This document shows positions 1-9,598 of a stretch of DNA of 20,829 nt, in pieces; positions within the stretch are counted from its first letter, which is position 1, and each line of letters opens with the position of its first letter. The stretch covers positions 27,293-48,121 of the forward strand of contig NW_003546905.1 in the NCBI RefSeq assembly GCF_000090795.2, in the 5' to 3' direction. Under the pieces are notes generated by a model. That model saw only the letters and a list, made by a program, of their open reading frames with translations. It ran no database searches and was not told the origin of the DNA. Origin of the DNA: Amphimedon queenslandica. Lineage: Eukaryota; Porifera; Demospongiae; Haplosclerida; Niphatidae. Made by a program: the position numbers and the translations under genes.

Positions 1-1
1 G

Positions 2-301
2 AAGCTTGGGTTAGTGGAGGAACTTCTGACTGGATTAGATGGAAAGTCCCGAGGAGCAGTTGTCCGTGTACATCAGAGGGGAAACAATACAATGCTCCTA
101 CGTAGACCTGTTCAGCAGCTTTACCCCATTGAAGTGGGTCCGCCTAATAGTTCCAATTCGGAGTCTCAAGTAGAACACTCAGTAGGGGAGGTTCCACAAT
201 CGCAGTTGGAAACCGATCTCACCCCAGAAACTGGCTTGAGGAGGTCACATCGGTCTAAGGTCCAAGAAACTAGAGATCGTATGCTGGCTTGTAGCTACTA
301 A
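2..301 (+). CDS. C-terminal end of BEL/Pao-type LTR retrotransposon polyprotein (DUF5641-like), partial
   Basis: The frame is open from base 2 to a TAA at 299-301, so the left part of the protein lies outside the window. It begins KLGLVEELLTGLDGKSRGAV and continues to LRRPVQQLYPIEV. This matches the DUF5641 module that closes integrase polyproteins of BEL/Pao retrotransposons (pattern W+LG.V..L..G.DG..RGAV....LRRP...LYPLEV). A Ser/Glu-rich linker and a basic tail (RRSHRSKVQETRDRMLA) follow, as is usual in this family. The visible part is unbroken. A purine-rich stretch and a TG-starting repeat-like segment follow 120 bp downstream, consistent with a polypurine tract and 3' LTR. Family recognition is from memory of the pattern. 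The alternative is a Gypsy-type tail, which I think less likely. Confidence 0.75.
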   Translation, partial: KLGLVEELLTGLDGKSRGAVVRVHQRGNNTMLLRRPVQQLYPIEVGPPNSSNSESQVEHSVGEVPQSQLETDLTPETGLRRSHRSKVQETRDRMLACSY

Positions 302-430
302 CTAATATACATTGTACTTTATCAACTAATGTGTGAGTGATCTTTACTGTTATTGTTTATTGTTGTTTATTATTATTTGTGTGATAGATGTTAGAGTAGT
401 TGGCTAGCTTACTATCCAACTGGGTGGGAG

Positions 431-650
431 TGTGTGAGATATTAATTATTCATTGTGATTATTACTAGTTATTATCAATTAATTTTTCTGTGATTGACAG
501 TGTGTTTTTTTGGAAGAAGAAAGATTTTGTTGTTGAAGATAGGCACTAGTCAATGCAATAGCAGACACGGCCAGAATCGAAGTAGACCTGTCGGAAGAGA
601 GAGAAAGAAGTCAAAACTTACAAGCACTGATAGCAGTGTCTGCTCTAACA
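431..650 (+). repeat. probable 3' LTR of the BEL/Pao element (ends approximate)
   Basis: A purine-rich GGGTGGGAG at 422-430 resembles a polypurine tract. Directly after it comes TGTGTGAGATATT, a TG start typical of LTRs. A TG..CA unit could close at ACA, 648-650. An AATAAA signal lies just past that point (about 661-668), so the true LTR end may be further right, near 685. The 5' LTR is outside the window, so the borders cannot be confirmed here. Confidence 0.4.
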
Positions 651-696
651 TCACGGAAGAAAAATAAAATAAGTGTAACTAGACGGATGTAAAATA

Positions 697-1297
697 TTAA
701 AGGGGCGAGCCTAAGCAAGCAAAGCAATGTGCATACAATATATCTGGACAGCTCATGCATGTAGATGGTGCATGCTCAGAAGGAACTTGACAGATGTATT
801 TCTTGATGATCTGCCTTTGTATGTCTGCAGCAATTTAAGTCACCTTGCTTAAAACATTAAAATAGCTCAACAAGTCATTGCACCAATGATATAGCTAGAT
901 AGGCAGCTCAGCAGCTGTAGCAATGTAGTTTTTGGCTGTCTTTACCTGCTAGTGCTGTGGGCTGTGACTAACATTCACTTGATCAGAGTTATTTACAAGA
1001 ATGAAATCTTGAAGAACATGAACATCTACTTTCTTAACCCTCCTTGCTGGTAGTTACTGCATTTTGATAGCACTACTGTCTTATCTCACTCATTTCACTG
1101 ACTTGCAACTTCAGTCACAATTTTATTTTGCTGAGACCACTCCTGTTTTCAATGAAGATTATTAAGTTTATTATAAAGTGGAAAATGTTTCATACGAATA
1201 AATAGGGGTGATGTACGTGTACAAACAGACAGACAGAAATACATACATACATACTTGTCTCGTTTATGTGAGGCTTGCTCAGGCTCGCCCCAATTAA
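697..1297. mobile_element. 593-bp inverted-repeat element flanked by TTAA
   Basis: GGGGCGAGCCTAAGCAAGC at 702-720 is repeated inverted at 1273-1291, with one mismatch (CTGAGCAAGC on the opposite strand). Both ends are flanked by TTAA (697-700 and 1294-1297). TTAA target duplication is the hallmark of piggyBac-type insertion. The interior has no convincing reading frame, so this would be a non-autonomous element. A chance TTAA is not rare in such AT-rich DNA, but together with the 19-bp TIR it is persuasive. The interior near 1238-1256 has a short CATA run. Confidence 0.6.
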
Positions 1298-1380
1298 GTG
1301 CAAGTAATATATGTATGTGTGCTTCTGTTTGTTTTGTACGTATGTATATTCTTTCTCTATCTCTTTCAACAATGTCTCTT

Positions 1381-1500
1381 TCTTCAGAGTGATGATAAAA
1401 GATCAATACAATCTCGCTCTTTGGAGTGACAATAAATAATCAATAGAATCTTGCTCTTTGGAGTGATAAAAGATGAATAGAGTCTTGCTCTTCAGAGAGA
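1381..1500. repeat. tandem repeat, 34-37 bp unit, about 3.3 copies
   Basis: Three diverged units begin TCTTCAGAGTGAT (1381), TCTTTGGAGTGAC (1418) and TCTTTGGAGTGAT (1455). Each is followed by an A-rich stretch and TCTTGC or TCTCGC, and a fourth start lies at 1489. No coding meaning is apparent. Confidence 0.7.
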
Positions 1501-1821
1501 TTAGATTATTTATATCAATTATACACATAGAAACATAATTAAATTAGTATTATTTAAGTCTATACAATCATGGTATATAATTTCATTTGATACAATAATA
1601 ATTTTAATTAATAATAAACAGGTACTACATTTTTATTAATTATATTTTTTGGTGTCAGAACTATCCCTAAACAAGGTTTTTTTCTCCACTCCTCTGCTCC
1701 TTAGTTGTCCTGTTTATTGTTCTTCATAGTAACGGTGAAGTTTTAAGTAATGTAATAATAATAATCAATTAATAATAATAATGTTTTAATTTTTGACGCC
1801 AAAAGTACAATTTTAATAAAA
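1501..1821. other. AT-rich stretch before the first exon of the DUF7869-like gene
   Basis: This is strongly AT-rich with TAATAATAAT runs around 1751-1782. No gene is visible. Being directly upstream of an ATG at 1822 it could contain that gene's promoter, but I see no motif that proves it. Confidence 0.4.
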
Positions 1822-2409
1822 ATGGCTGAAGGATTGCAGGAACGAGGGATAGATTTCCTTCTAAATGTAAGTATTTCTTTTTAAGCTCATTTGTTAAGTT
1901 GTAATTCTTTACTTGTACAGGATGAGATGGAGGATTCTCCACAAAGAGATGGCAATTCTGCCAATTTGCCACCGCCACCTGCTCCTCGTGGTCAAGGTGG
2001 TTTTCCTTCACGGGTGGCAGAGACGCATGAAGAGGAGGTAAAGTCATTGCAGTGAGTCGTCATCACAATAATGTAGGTGGGGGCGAATCTGATGTACATG
2101 ATGATGACCACGATAATGCTTATGGAGGAGCTGTAGAACCACACTGGGAACGGGGAAGAGGCAGTGGAGTTGGACAAGGTAGGCAAGATGGAAGATGAGA
2201 AAACATGGTAGGTCGGAGAGGAGGAAGCAGGGGAGGTGGGAGAGGAGGAAACAGGGTAGGTGGGAGAGGAGGAAACAGGGTAGGTTGGAGAGGAGGAAGC
2301 ATGGGAGGTGGACAAGGACTAGGTCGTGGTGGTGAAAGATAAAGAGGAAGAGGACAAGAAAGATGAAGGGGACTTTTGTGCCAACGTGGCCAGCGGAGAG
2401 GAGACACCA
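1822..2409 (+). pseudogene. N-terminal exons of the DUF7869-like gene, with an Arg-Gly-rich repeat
   Basis: The ATG at 1822 opens a 15-codon exon (MAEGLQERGIDFLLN) ending at a consensus GTAAGT donor (1867). A 54-nt intron ends in TTGTACAG at 1920. The next exon (1921-2037, 39 codons) reads DEMEDSPQRDGNSANLPPPP and then runs into an acidic stretch. A second short intron may span 2038-2076, but the join is out of phase as I read it. The following frame (GGGESDVHDDDHDNAYGG) leads into an Arg-Gly-Gly-rich tract to about 2400. In-frame stops interrupt the tract (TGA near 2195, TAA near 2340, TGA near 2364), several of them plausible decayed Arg codons. I assign it to the downstream DUF7869-like gene because members of that family often have an acidic/RG-rich N-terminus and because strand and order fit. 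That link is inference. Confidence 0.5.
2207..2311 (+). repeat. 24-bp minisatellite coding an RGG-type repeat
   Basis: Four consecutive 24-bp units start at 2207, 2231, 2255 and 2279, with a partial fifth at 2303. The unit pattern is GG(T/G)AGGTNGGAGAGGAGGAA followed by (A/G)CA(G/T). In the reading frame each unit gives eight residues rich in Gly and Arg, as in RGG boxes that bind RNA. Unit length is a multiple of three, so copy-number change keeps frame. Confidence 0.8.
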
Positions 2410-3288
2410 TGGTTAGTAATTTGGAACTACTACTCCAAATACTTCGTTATATCATAAATAATAGTAATAGACGTAATTACAGATATCAATATTAAGTTTA
2501 AAAAAGGTTTTTTATGTTTTAACGACCTGGGGGTGTAGCCCCCAGGTCGTTCCTATAACTGATGTCTCCGTCACACTATCTATATATATTTATTTATTTA
2601 TTTATATGTGCACACATACGTTTCTTCTATACACGTTGTATTGGAGAAATAACAAGCCTTAGCAACCACCCACCCACGCTCCTTTACATGGTGGGTGTGG
2701 CCACGGAAACAAAATGGTGGCTTACACATGGGACAAAGTTAAGAGCTTTCTAACAGCAATAGAGCATAGAGATACTGTCTAAAGACTTCTCTAGAAGCAT
2801 TATAAGGTAGTGAGAACCTTTATAAGTCTTAATAATGACCAAGTTGTACTTGCAATGTGGTGAAATCAATTGTAGGAATATTTTTTACCCTGTTATGCTT
2901 GTTTATTAGTACTATACATGTACATTACTATTATTACTGTCATTATTTTAAACCATAATTTTTAAGACATAATTATTTTAGGCCATATTTTTAGTTCTCT
3001 GCTATAGTATAATTACGTTTAATGACATTATTTATTATTATTTATTAAACAAAAGAGAACTAGTTTAACAGTATAACTGGAAAATTTGGAATCAAATTTT
3101 GGTGAATTCGGTAGAATACATTGTCCCAACAAAGCTATGGGCAATATGCTTACTTCACAAAGGCATGTCAAATTGAGATCCATTGCCAAAAATTTAGCAG
3201 CAGCAGCATGCATAATTGTTAAAGCCTTCAACACTTCAAATTGTAACAACTGAAAACAACAAAGTAAATAAAGGAACTATTATTATGC
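2410..3288. other. intron or intergenic AT-rich DNA
   Basis: I see no coding region. It contains the perfect GC-rich hairpin at 2521-2551, a TATTTATTTATT run near 2583-2605, and a short inverted GGTGGGTG/CACCCACC pair around 2668-2698. A slightly GC-richer piece at 3060-3240 could be an old repeat, but I do not recognise it. If the N-terminal exons belong to the gene that resumes at 3289, this is an intron beginning at about 2410. Confidence 0.4.
2521..2551. repeat. perfect 13-bp hairpin, GC-rich
   Basis: AACGACCTGGGGG (2521-2533), a 5-nt loop TGTAG, then CCCCCAGGTCGTT (2539-2551). The arms match without exception and stand out in AT-rich surroundings. It could be a transposon end, a protected palindrome or a structured transcript part. 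It has no terminator-like U-tract. Confidence 0.85.
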
Positions 3289-4324
3289 CATAGGATATTC
3301 GGACTGTATAAGTGATAATGGTGAAGATGAATGTGATGGGCTCTAGTTAACAACTGCAGAGCAGCTGCACTTCACATCACAGCAGAAGCTTTCACTGCAC
3401 CTGGAGCAGCAGGAAGAGGAGTATGATGATTAAGAACCACTCATCACTCTTGCAACTAGCAACACCATAGTTATGGATCCAAAGGAGTTATGGACCCAAA
3501 GGATCTATAGCTGGATGAGAGAGCTGTGTATTTGAGAGAGAGAGAGGAAATTCAGGCATTATACTCTAGTGGGTGTTGTTCAAAAAAGTGCCTCACACAG
3601 TTTGAGAAGAATGATCTGATGAGAGTGCGCTGGGATTTGCAAGAACTGACGAAGGACCAGCTGGAGATGACTATTCTTCGACACCTGATGTCTTCAACAT
3701 CTTGTGAAACAGTTGAGAGGAATAGGACTGATTATGAATACAGGGGAAAGAAAGTATTGGACACAAAATATCTATAACAATTAATGATTTCGTATCTTTT
3801 CCAAACAGATATGTTAGGAGCTCTTCTTGTTCATCTGCAGTATCAGAATTAGTACTTACAAGAACTTGTGGAGGCATTTCCTTCAAAATGGAATGAAACC
3901 TAGTTAAAAGTAATAAAATAATCCTAAGTAGAGGAATTAAAATTTTTAATGTAGGGTTCATTGCAATACTGGTTGCATTCCATGTTATGCTCTCTCTGTG
4001 GAAGGCATTTAAGATGTGGTAGCATTTTTGCAGAACTATGCTGGAGATTATGCCATATTACTACCTAGGAGGATACCTGGAGTGAGGAATTACGAAAAGG
4101 CCAAGCTTTTGCCGTCCAGTGTGTCCCTACACATGGTTTACAGGCTGTATGCTGATGCTGGTAGGGAACATGCTCTCAGTGAAAGTTCCTTTAAAAGAAT
4201 ATGGAGAATGTATGTTCCCCACATTTACAACATCAAGCCAATGACGGACATATGCTCGACGTGCAAGAAGAACAGCACTGCAATTTTACGGAATGCTGGG
4301 TGTGAGATTGAGCGTCAGTCCGAG
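3289..4324 (+). pseudogene. DUF7869-like gene, middle exons (broken)
   Basis: A first readable piece around 3295-3470 is acidic and has stops. The frame from 3511 to 3777 reads LDERAVYLREREE, then CCSKKCLTQFEKNDLMRVR, DLQELTKDQLEM and ends RTDYEYRGKKVL before a stop. It has the Cys pair and RWDLQELT block of a large multicopy invertebrate family whose C-terminus is annotated DUF7869. A second piece from about 3960 to 4324 reads DVVAFLQNYAGDYAILLP, LLPSSVSLHMVYRLYADAG and IKPMTDICSTCKKNS, the next conserved blocks. It ends in RQSE at a GT donor (4325). An in-frame TAA sits just before DVVAFL at about 4012. Between 3778 and 3958 homology is lost. Function is unknown. The gene is broken but clearly traceable. 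Confidence 0.7.
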
Positions 4325-4477
4325 GTACATTTATCATTATAAACAATATAAATATTCTTGCCTGTAAAATATTGTCACTTAGTCAGTAACTTTGCCTTTA
4401 GATAACTTATTATTTTCTATTACATTTAAGATGAAGATTAATGATAAAACAAGAATGTACAGTTATTTTTCATGTGT

Positions 4478-6055
4478 TTGGAGTATCTAATTGTATACAA
4501 AAGAGTATAATGTGTATTGTGTACTTATTATCAGTATAATTCACCATAGTAGTGTAGAATAGTGTCCTTTACTGTTATACAGTTGTATTGCTTGTTGTGT
4601 TGGAAGTATCTAATTGTATATAAAAGATGGTAATGTCTATTGTGTACTTATTACTATAATTCACCTTAGTAGTCCAGCATAGTGCACTTTACAGTTATAC
4701 AGTTGAATTGCTTGATATGTTAGGAGCATCTAATTCACAGTAATGTGTATTATGTCCTTATTACTAGTATAACTTACCTTGATAGTGTAGCGTAGTGTCC
4801 TTTACTGTTATACAGTTGTATTGTTTGTTGTGTCAGTAATATCTAATTGTATATAAACATTGTAATGTGTATTGTGTACATTATTATTAGCATAATTCAC
4901 CTTTGTAGTGTAGCATAGTGTCCTTTACTGTTATACAGATGTATTACTTAATGTATTAGGAGTATCTAATTGTATGTAAAAGATAGTTCTGTGTATTGTG
5001 TACTTATTAGTAGTAAAACTTACCTTAGTAGTGTAGCATAGAGCCGTTTACTGTTATGCAGATGTATTGCTTGATGTGTTAGGAGTATCTAATTGTATGT
5101 AAAACATAGTAATGTGTATTGTGTACTTATTATTAGTATCATTTACTTTAGTAGTGTAGCATAGTGTCCTTTACTGTTATAGACATGCATTACTTGATGT
5201 GTCAGGAGTACCTATTATAATTATACATAAAACATGGTAATGTGTATTGTGTAGTTATTATTAGTATAAATTACATTAGTAGTGTCCTTGTACAATTGTA
5301 TTGCTTGATGTGTTAGGAGTGTCTAACTGTCTACCAAAAATTGTAATGTGTATTCTGTATTTATCATTAGTATAACTTACCTTGATAGCGTAGCATAGTG
5401 TCTTTCCCAGTTTTACAGTTGCATTACTTGATGAGTTAGGAGCATCAAATTGTACATAAAACATGATAATGTGTATTGTGTACTTATTATTAGTATAAAT
5501 TACCTTAGCATAGTGTCCTTTACAGTTATACAGTTGTATTGCTTGTTGTGTTAGAAGTATCTATTTGTATATGTGACCTTAATTGACAAAAGATACCTTA
5601 TGGTGGATAAGAAAATTGGTCTTTATAGCCTAAAAATTCTACGTTACTGTGCTGCATTTATTATAAAATTACTCCAGAGGATGCAAAAAGTTACCATGTA
5701 ACTTTTAAAAACAATTGTTGACTAACAGAGCACTCACAGGATAATATTTTTCTTTATAATGAATTTAAAAATCCAACACAAGGTACCTTTTGTCATTTAT
5801 GGTCACATATAAAATATGGTAATGTGTATTGTGTACTTATTATTAGTATAATTCACCTTAGTAGTGTAGCATAGTGTCCTTTATTGTTATACAGTTGTAT
5901 TGCTTGATGTGTTAGGTGTATCTACTTGTAATTATACATAAAACATGGTAATGTGTATTGTGTACTTATTATTAGTATAAATAACCTTAGTAGCATAGCA
6001 TCGTCTCCTTTACTGTTATACAGTTGTATTGTTTGTTGTGTCAGTTATATCTAAA
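4478..6055. repeat. satellite-like tandem array, about 122-bp unit, about 12 copies
   Basis: The marker AGTATCTAATTGTAT or a close variant recurs near 4482, 4605, 4725, 4838, 4960, 5082, 5205, 5306, 5431, 5554, 5915 and 6038, spaced about 100-125 bp. Other shared blocks are GTGTATTGTGTACTTATTA, GTAGTGTAGCATAGTGTCC and TTTACTGTTATACAGTTG. The copies are diverged, with some shortened. One unit is split by a MITE at 5572-5807. The array fills the intron 4325-6074 of the DUF7869-like gene. I see no coding potential. Confidence 0.9.
5570..5809. mobile_element. 236-bp MITE with TGTGACC termini inserted at TA
   Basis: TGTGACCTTAATTGACAAAA at 5572 and the inverted copy of TGTGACCATAAATGACAAAA ending at 5807 form the termini. 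Homology continues inward through the TACCTT block. The host satellite lets the pre-insertion site be read: other units have TTGTATATAAAACATGG, and removing 5572-5807 plus one TA restores it. So the target duplication is TA, as for Tc1/mariner-type elements. The interior is AT-rich and non-coding. A second copy of one terminus is at 17769. Confidence 0.85.
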
Positions 6056-6074
6056 ATGTTTGATCTTTTTATAG

Positions 6075-6130
6075 GTAAAGGTAGCTGCAAAGGAGTATAT
6101 TGATCCTGTAAGGCAGGAGTATTGTGTGCT
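6075..6130 (+). pseudogene. DUF7869-like gene, short exon between satellite and transposon
   Basis: After an acceptor (TTTTTATAG, ending 6074) the frame reads VKVAAKEYIDPVRQEYCVL in phase with the preceding exon (RQSE at 4324). The exon ends in phase 2 at a GT (6131, GTTTGTAAG). Joining to the exon that starts at 12909 completes a Leu codon and continues KVLKKTKDAIKKLDLTIE without a break. The splice therefore spans the whole 6.7-kb transposon. Confidence 0.65.
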
Positions 6131-6175
6131 GTTTGTAAGAAAATTATGGATGCTTATTATATCACATTGCATCTT

Positions 6176-6269
6176 ACAATGTCACATCCTAGCGTACAAT
6201 GTCACATCTGGAACTAATGGTCACAACATTGTCATGTGATTTAACACATGATAAATACAATGTCACATC
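6176..6269. repeat. left subterminal repeats ACAATGTCACATC (3 copies)
   Basis: The 13-mer ACAATGTCACATC occurs exactly at 6176, 6196 and 6257. The right end carries the same motif inverted (see 12742-12844). Repeated short motifs near transposon tips are commonly transposase-binding sites. That role is inferred. Confidence 0.75.
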
Positions 6270-7423
6270 TTAAGTGATTTTGACATCACGCGAGTGTCAC
6301 GTGATTGTTAGCATCACTTGAGTGAATAATGGAGGTTTTGTTAGAGTATGGATCTTCAAAGAGGGAGTTGAAGCTGTCAAAGGATGAAGATGTTTTTCAA
6401 GCATTAGAAGAGGCCTTTCAACAATTTGAGCCTGGTTTATCTATTGGTTTTTCACAACAGCGAGATGTAAAACCAAGTCACTTTTTGCAGCGGTATTCGG
6501 AAAAGTGGCGTGACTATACTGACGTGTCTAATAAGAGGGAAATAAGTAATGGGGACAAGATTCGAGCTGTTGTAAGGACTGAAAAAGATGACAGAAATGT
6601 AAAGGTTTGTGGTGCTGTCTTTTTTGTGATCATGTTTGTGTATATAGTGTTATTATGAAGGTGTGATCCCTTGCCTGTTATTCTTTAAATCCATATTATA
6701 TTTTTCATTGTGTTAGAATGTTTCACAAGTTCTTAAAAGAGGATCAGGTGTTTGTGTAGGGATTATAAAACCATCAGTGTCTAATTCAAAAGTACTTCGT
6801 TCACTCTTTCCTGTTTTGTCACCTTCGCACTCTTTTCAGATGAAAAGGAACTTCAATCCCCTTGATAATTATTTTTTCTCCAAACAAAAACAGAAGAAAA
6901 AAGCCACACAAATTAAACCTTGCAATGTGATGGTTGTTTTGATGACTGAGGCGACACTTCTGTTCCACGAGGTAATAAACAGAAATCTATGGGACAGAAC
7001 GGATTCATTAAGCAGTGTGAGCTTTTACTTGATATGTCAGGTGTTGAAGTTGAAAATAAGCTCATTAAATTGTTCTCAGAAAAAATGTCGACGAAGAATG
7101 CTAGTGTTAAATTTTTGATACCAGATCCGAAGCTTCACATTGTAAGGGAGACCGGAGATAAGGAATTAGATGGAAATGATACAATTGAGCTCACAGGGCA
7201 GCGTAGTTTGTATATTAGGATAATGTTAAGTATAATATAAATTACAGTTTGATGAAGTAGATTAATTGACTAGAATCATTCAAAAGATGAGAACAGGGAA
7301 GTAATGAAGCCTGATGATGTCGATGATGATGACAGTGATCTATCAAAGTGAAGTGGAAGAAGATAGAAAATGAGGTAAGTAGATACAATAGTATTTGATT
7401 GGTGATCTCTTGTTATGTTGTAG

Positions 7424-7489
7424 CAGGAAGATGAGACTGTTAAAGTTTTGGACCTAACTTCTGAGGATGACACAGAATTGACACAAGAG
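7424..7489 (+). other. exon coding an acidic, SUMO-interaction-like motif
   Basis: A 22-codon exon between TTGTAG (7421-7423) and a GT donor (7490) reads EDETVKVLDLTSEDDTE. Hydrophobic VKVLDL followed by Thr-Ser and acidic residues fits the SUMO-interacting motif pattern seen in SUMO-targeted ubiquitin ligases. The reading is direct; the function is inferred from pattern only. Confidence 0.4.
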
Positions 7490-8593
7490 GTTACTTAGTT
7501 AAATATTGATTAATTTAGAATGTTTTTTTACTGTAGGGTCTTGAAGATTGGCAGAAGTTTTGAAGAAAGTAATAACTACAATATGAAGAATCCCTTCAAT
7601 TTGTTCAGCAGAAAGTAAGTTATCTTACTTACACCTATGGTATTACAGAGAAAATATCTATAATAATTTGGCACAACAAGCTAATGACAGTGATAAAGTA
7701 AAGGTCAGTAACTGGGAGTATAGTGGCTACATGCATAACAGTAGTATCAGGTGCTTATTCCATTAATGAATTTGTATAACTGTTTAGAGAAGAGGAGAGG
7801 AAAAGACCAAGCTTCAGTTGTATTTATCAGAGTGAACGCTTCCTCATGTAGCTATCAAGTTAGCAGTGAAGTTGGAGGACGGCACCAAAATTTATGGATC
7901 CTGTTCTGCTGATCATTCGATAAAGGCTTGTGATGCATACAACATTATTGCAGTAACAATTGCACATATACCCTATTTTACAAATATTACTTAAATGTAC
8001 CACTTTTTTTGTTGCAATTTGTTTACCAGTATGTTTTGCTCACACAGAAGTCAAAACTTTCTTTAAATTATGCACTGGAGCAGTTCCAATGGAGGTAATG
8101 CAGCCTGATGAGAAGTCTTTAACTCAGTACGATTTGAGAGTATCATCACTGCTACTATTAGAAGAAACTCCCTCTCATGATGAAGACAAATGAATTGATG
8201 AATTAGTAAGGACATTCATATATTTTTTACTGTTGATTTACTTCCTTTTCCCATTAGACTCTTTGTAAAGAAGCTGAAATTATTTAGGAAGTCAAGGGCA
8301 ACATTTCATCTACTGACATACTAATGAAAGGTACTCTATTACCATATTTAAGAACTATATACAGCTTGTCACCTCCCACAATCCAGATTGTTCTCCCCTA
8401 TTTTATAGCCATTCTTGCATTATTACATGTATGCCATAATGGTTATACATTACTTAGTGTACTTGTTACATTTAAAGGAAACTAATAAAAACATTTATAT
8501 TAAGTTTTGTTTCTTTCATGATTTACACATATATAAAGGAGAACACCTGGAAAGAATTTGTGAAGACATTTCATACTCTTGAAGGAACTTTAC

Positions 8594-9598
8594 ACTGTTG
8601 CGCGGTCTTCACTGTTTGATGATGTAATCTCTCTATACAAAGAGCATCCTGGTATAACGAATGAATGTCCTTAGAAATGAAATTAAAAGAAGAATTAGCT
8701 GTTGATTTAGGTGGCGTGTCTAAAGACATTGTTTCAGGATTTTGGCAAGAGGCGTATGAACGATTATTTGATGGTAGTATCTCATTTGTTTCTGCTGTTC
8801 ATCCACACATTGAGTTTTCATTATTTGAAGTTCTCGGTGAAATTTTATCTCATGGATACTTCTGTACTGGGTTTCTGCCAACACAAATATCTTTTCCTAC
8901 TTTGGCTACTATGATTTTGGGTTGTCAAGTACAAATAAGCCCATATATTTTACTTGAACCTCTTTTTGATTATTTTAGTGATGAGGATCGTTCTGTGTTG
9001 TCAACAGCTCTTCAATTTTCAAAAGATAATCCAAATATGAAGTTTCCATCTCAAATTTTAGACTCATTGTTGAATGTATTTTGTCATTTTCAGTGCCTAA
9101 GAGTACCTGATCCATTATCACTTGGTCTCACTTTAGTTGACATAGATTGTTTTGTTTTTCTTACTAACCCAATGTCTGCTATTAATGCCGTCAATTTAGC
9201 TATTCCTCAATCACATGTTCCTTTTTGGAAATCTATGTCATCTGATTTGTACAAGCTTTACCTGGCACTTACTGCTACACCTTTCAAAGTTCTGAGCTTA
9301 CTAGCAGAGCGTACGTTCTTTAATGCCTCTCAAGAGACTGTTTTTGGCTACTTACAGCAATTCATTGAGAACATCACAAAGGACCAAGTTAAGATGTTCT
9401 TACAGTTCTGTATGCAGTACTAAAGAAATTGAAGTTCAGTTCAACTTATTATCTGGTGTTGCTTGCAGATCCATTACTCATACTTGCAGTAATATATTAG
9501 AGCTGCCTACAATTTATCATTCTTATTCTGAAATCGCCAAAGAATTTTGATTGGTGATGTGTGATGAAACTTACTCTTGGATCATGGATGGATTGTAA
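8594..9598 (+). pseudogene. HECT domain of the transposon-borne E3 ligase
   Basis: The frame at about 8594 reads TVARSSLFDDVISLYKE, the start of a HECT N-lobe. A one-base shift near 8667 moves to the long frame 8665-9423: EELAVDLGGVSKDIVSGFW, AYERLFDGS, FEVLGEILSHGYFCTGFLP and FPTLATMILGCQVQISPYIL. The end, TKDQVKMFLQFC, runs out of frame. The C-lobe continues in the +1 frame as STKEIEVQFNLLSGVACRSI, then THTCSNILELPTIY. That last block matches the HECT active-site pattern (HTC...L.LP.Y), so the catalytic Cys codon is at 9484-9486. After one in-frame TGA (9548) the frame reads CDETYSWIMDGL and stops at 9596-9598. The domain is nearly full length (about 330 residues) with two shifts and one stop. 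Confidence 0.75.

Larger units (their letters stand above)
6329..9598 (+). pseudogene. transposon-borne HECT-type E3 ubiquitin ligase gene (G2E3-like family), multi-exon, broken
   Basis: Exon 1 (6329-6604, 92 codons, MEVLLEYGSSKRELKLSKDE) contains HFLQRYSEKWRDYTDV and ends at a GTTTGT donor. Exon 2 starts at 6717 after TTGTGTTAG and stays in phase to about 6945. There a frameshift moves it into the frame reading SVPRGNKQKSMGQNGFIKQ and GQRSLYIR (to about 7220). Small exons follow: acidic KPDDVDDDDSDLSK (7303-7352), 7424-7489 with VKVLDLTSEDDTE, one with YEESLQFVQQK (near 7595), one with VAIKLAVKLEDGTKIYGSCS (7841-7900). The HECT domain fills 8590-9598. The family transfers ubiquitin to lysines through a catalytic Cys. 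What the protein does for the transposon is unknown. Other transposon-encoded HECT proteins of this type are annotated as G2/M-phase-specific E3-like. It has several frameshifts and an in-frame TGA near the end, so it is not translated whole. Confidence 0.7.

Noticed and set aside
1992..2410. Two minus-strand ORFs rich in Pro/Ser
   Set aside because: They are the antisense of the 24-bp Arg-Gly minisatellite on the plus strand.
2640..2700. tRNA-like cloverleaf around the GGTGGGTG/CACCCACC pair
   Set aside because: No A/B box or T-arm consensus and no anticodon stem could be drawn.
4478..6055. CRISPR-like direct repeats
   Set aside because: Units are about 122 bp and similar along their whole length, with no short exact repeat and unique spacers; the genome has introns.
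6777..7118. Independent 113-codon gene
   Set aside because: It is exon 2 of the HECT-ligase gene read past the frameshift; the second half belongs to the other frame.
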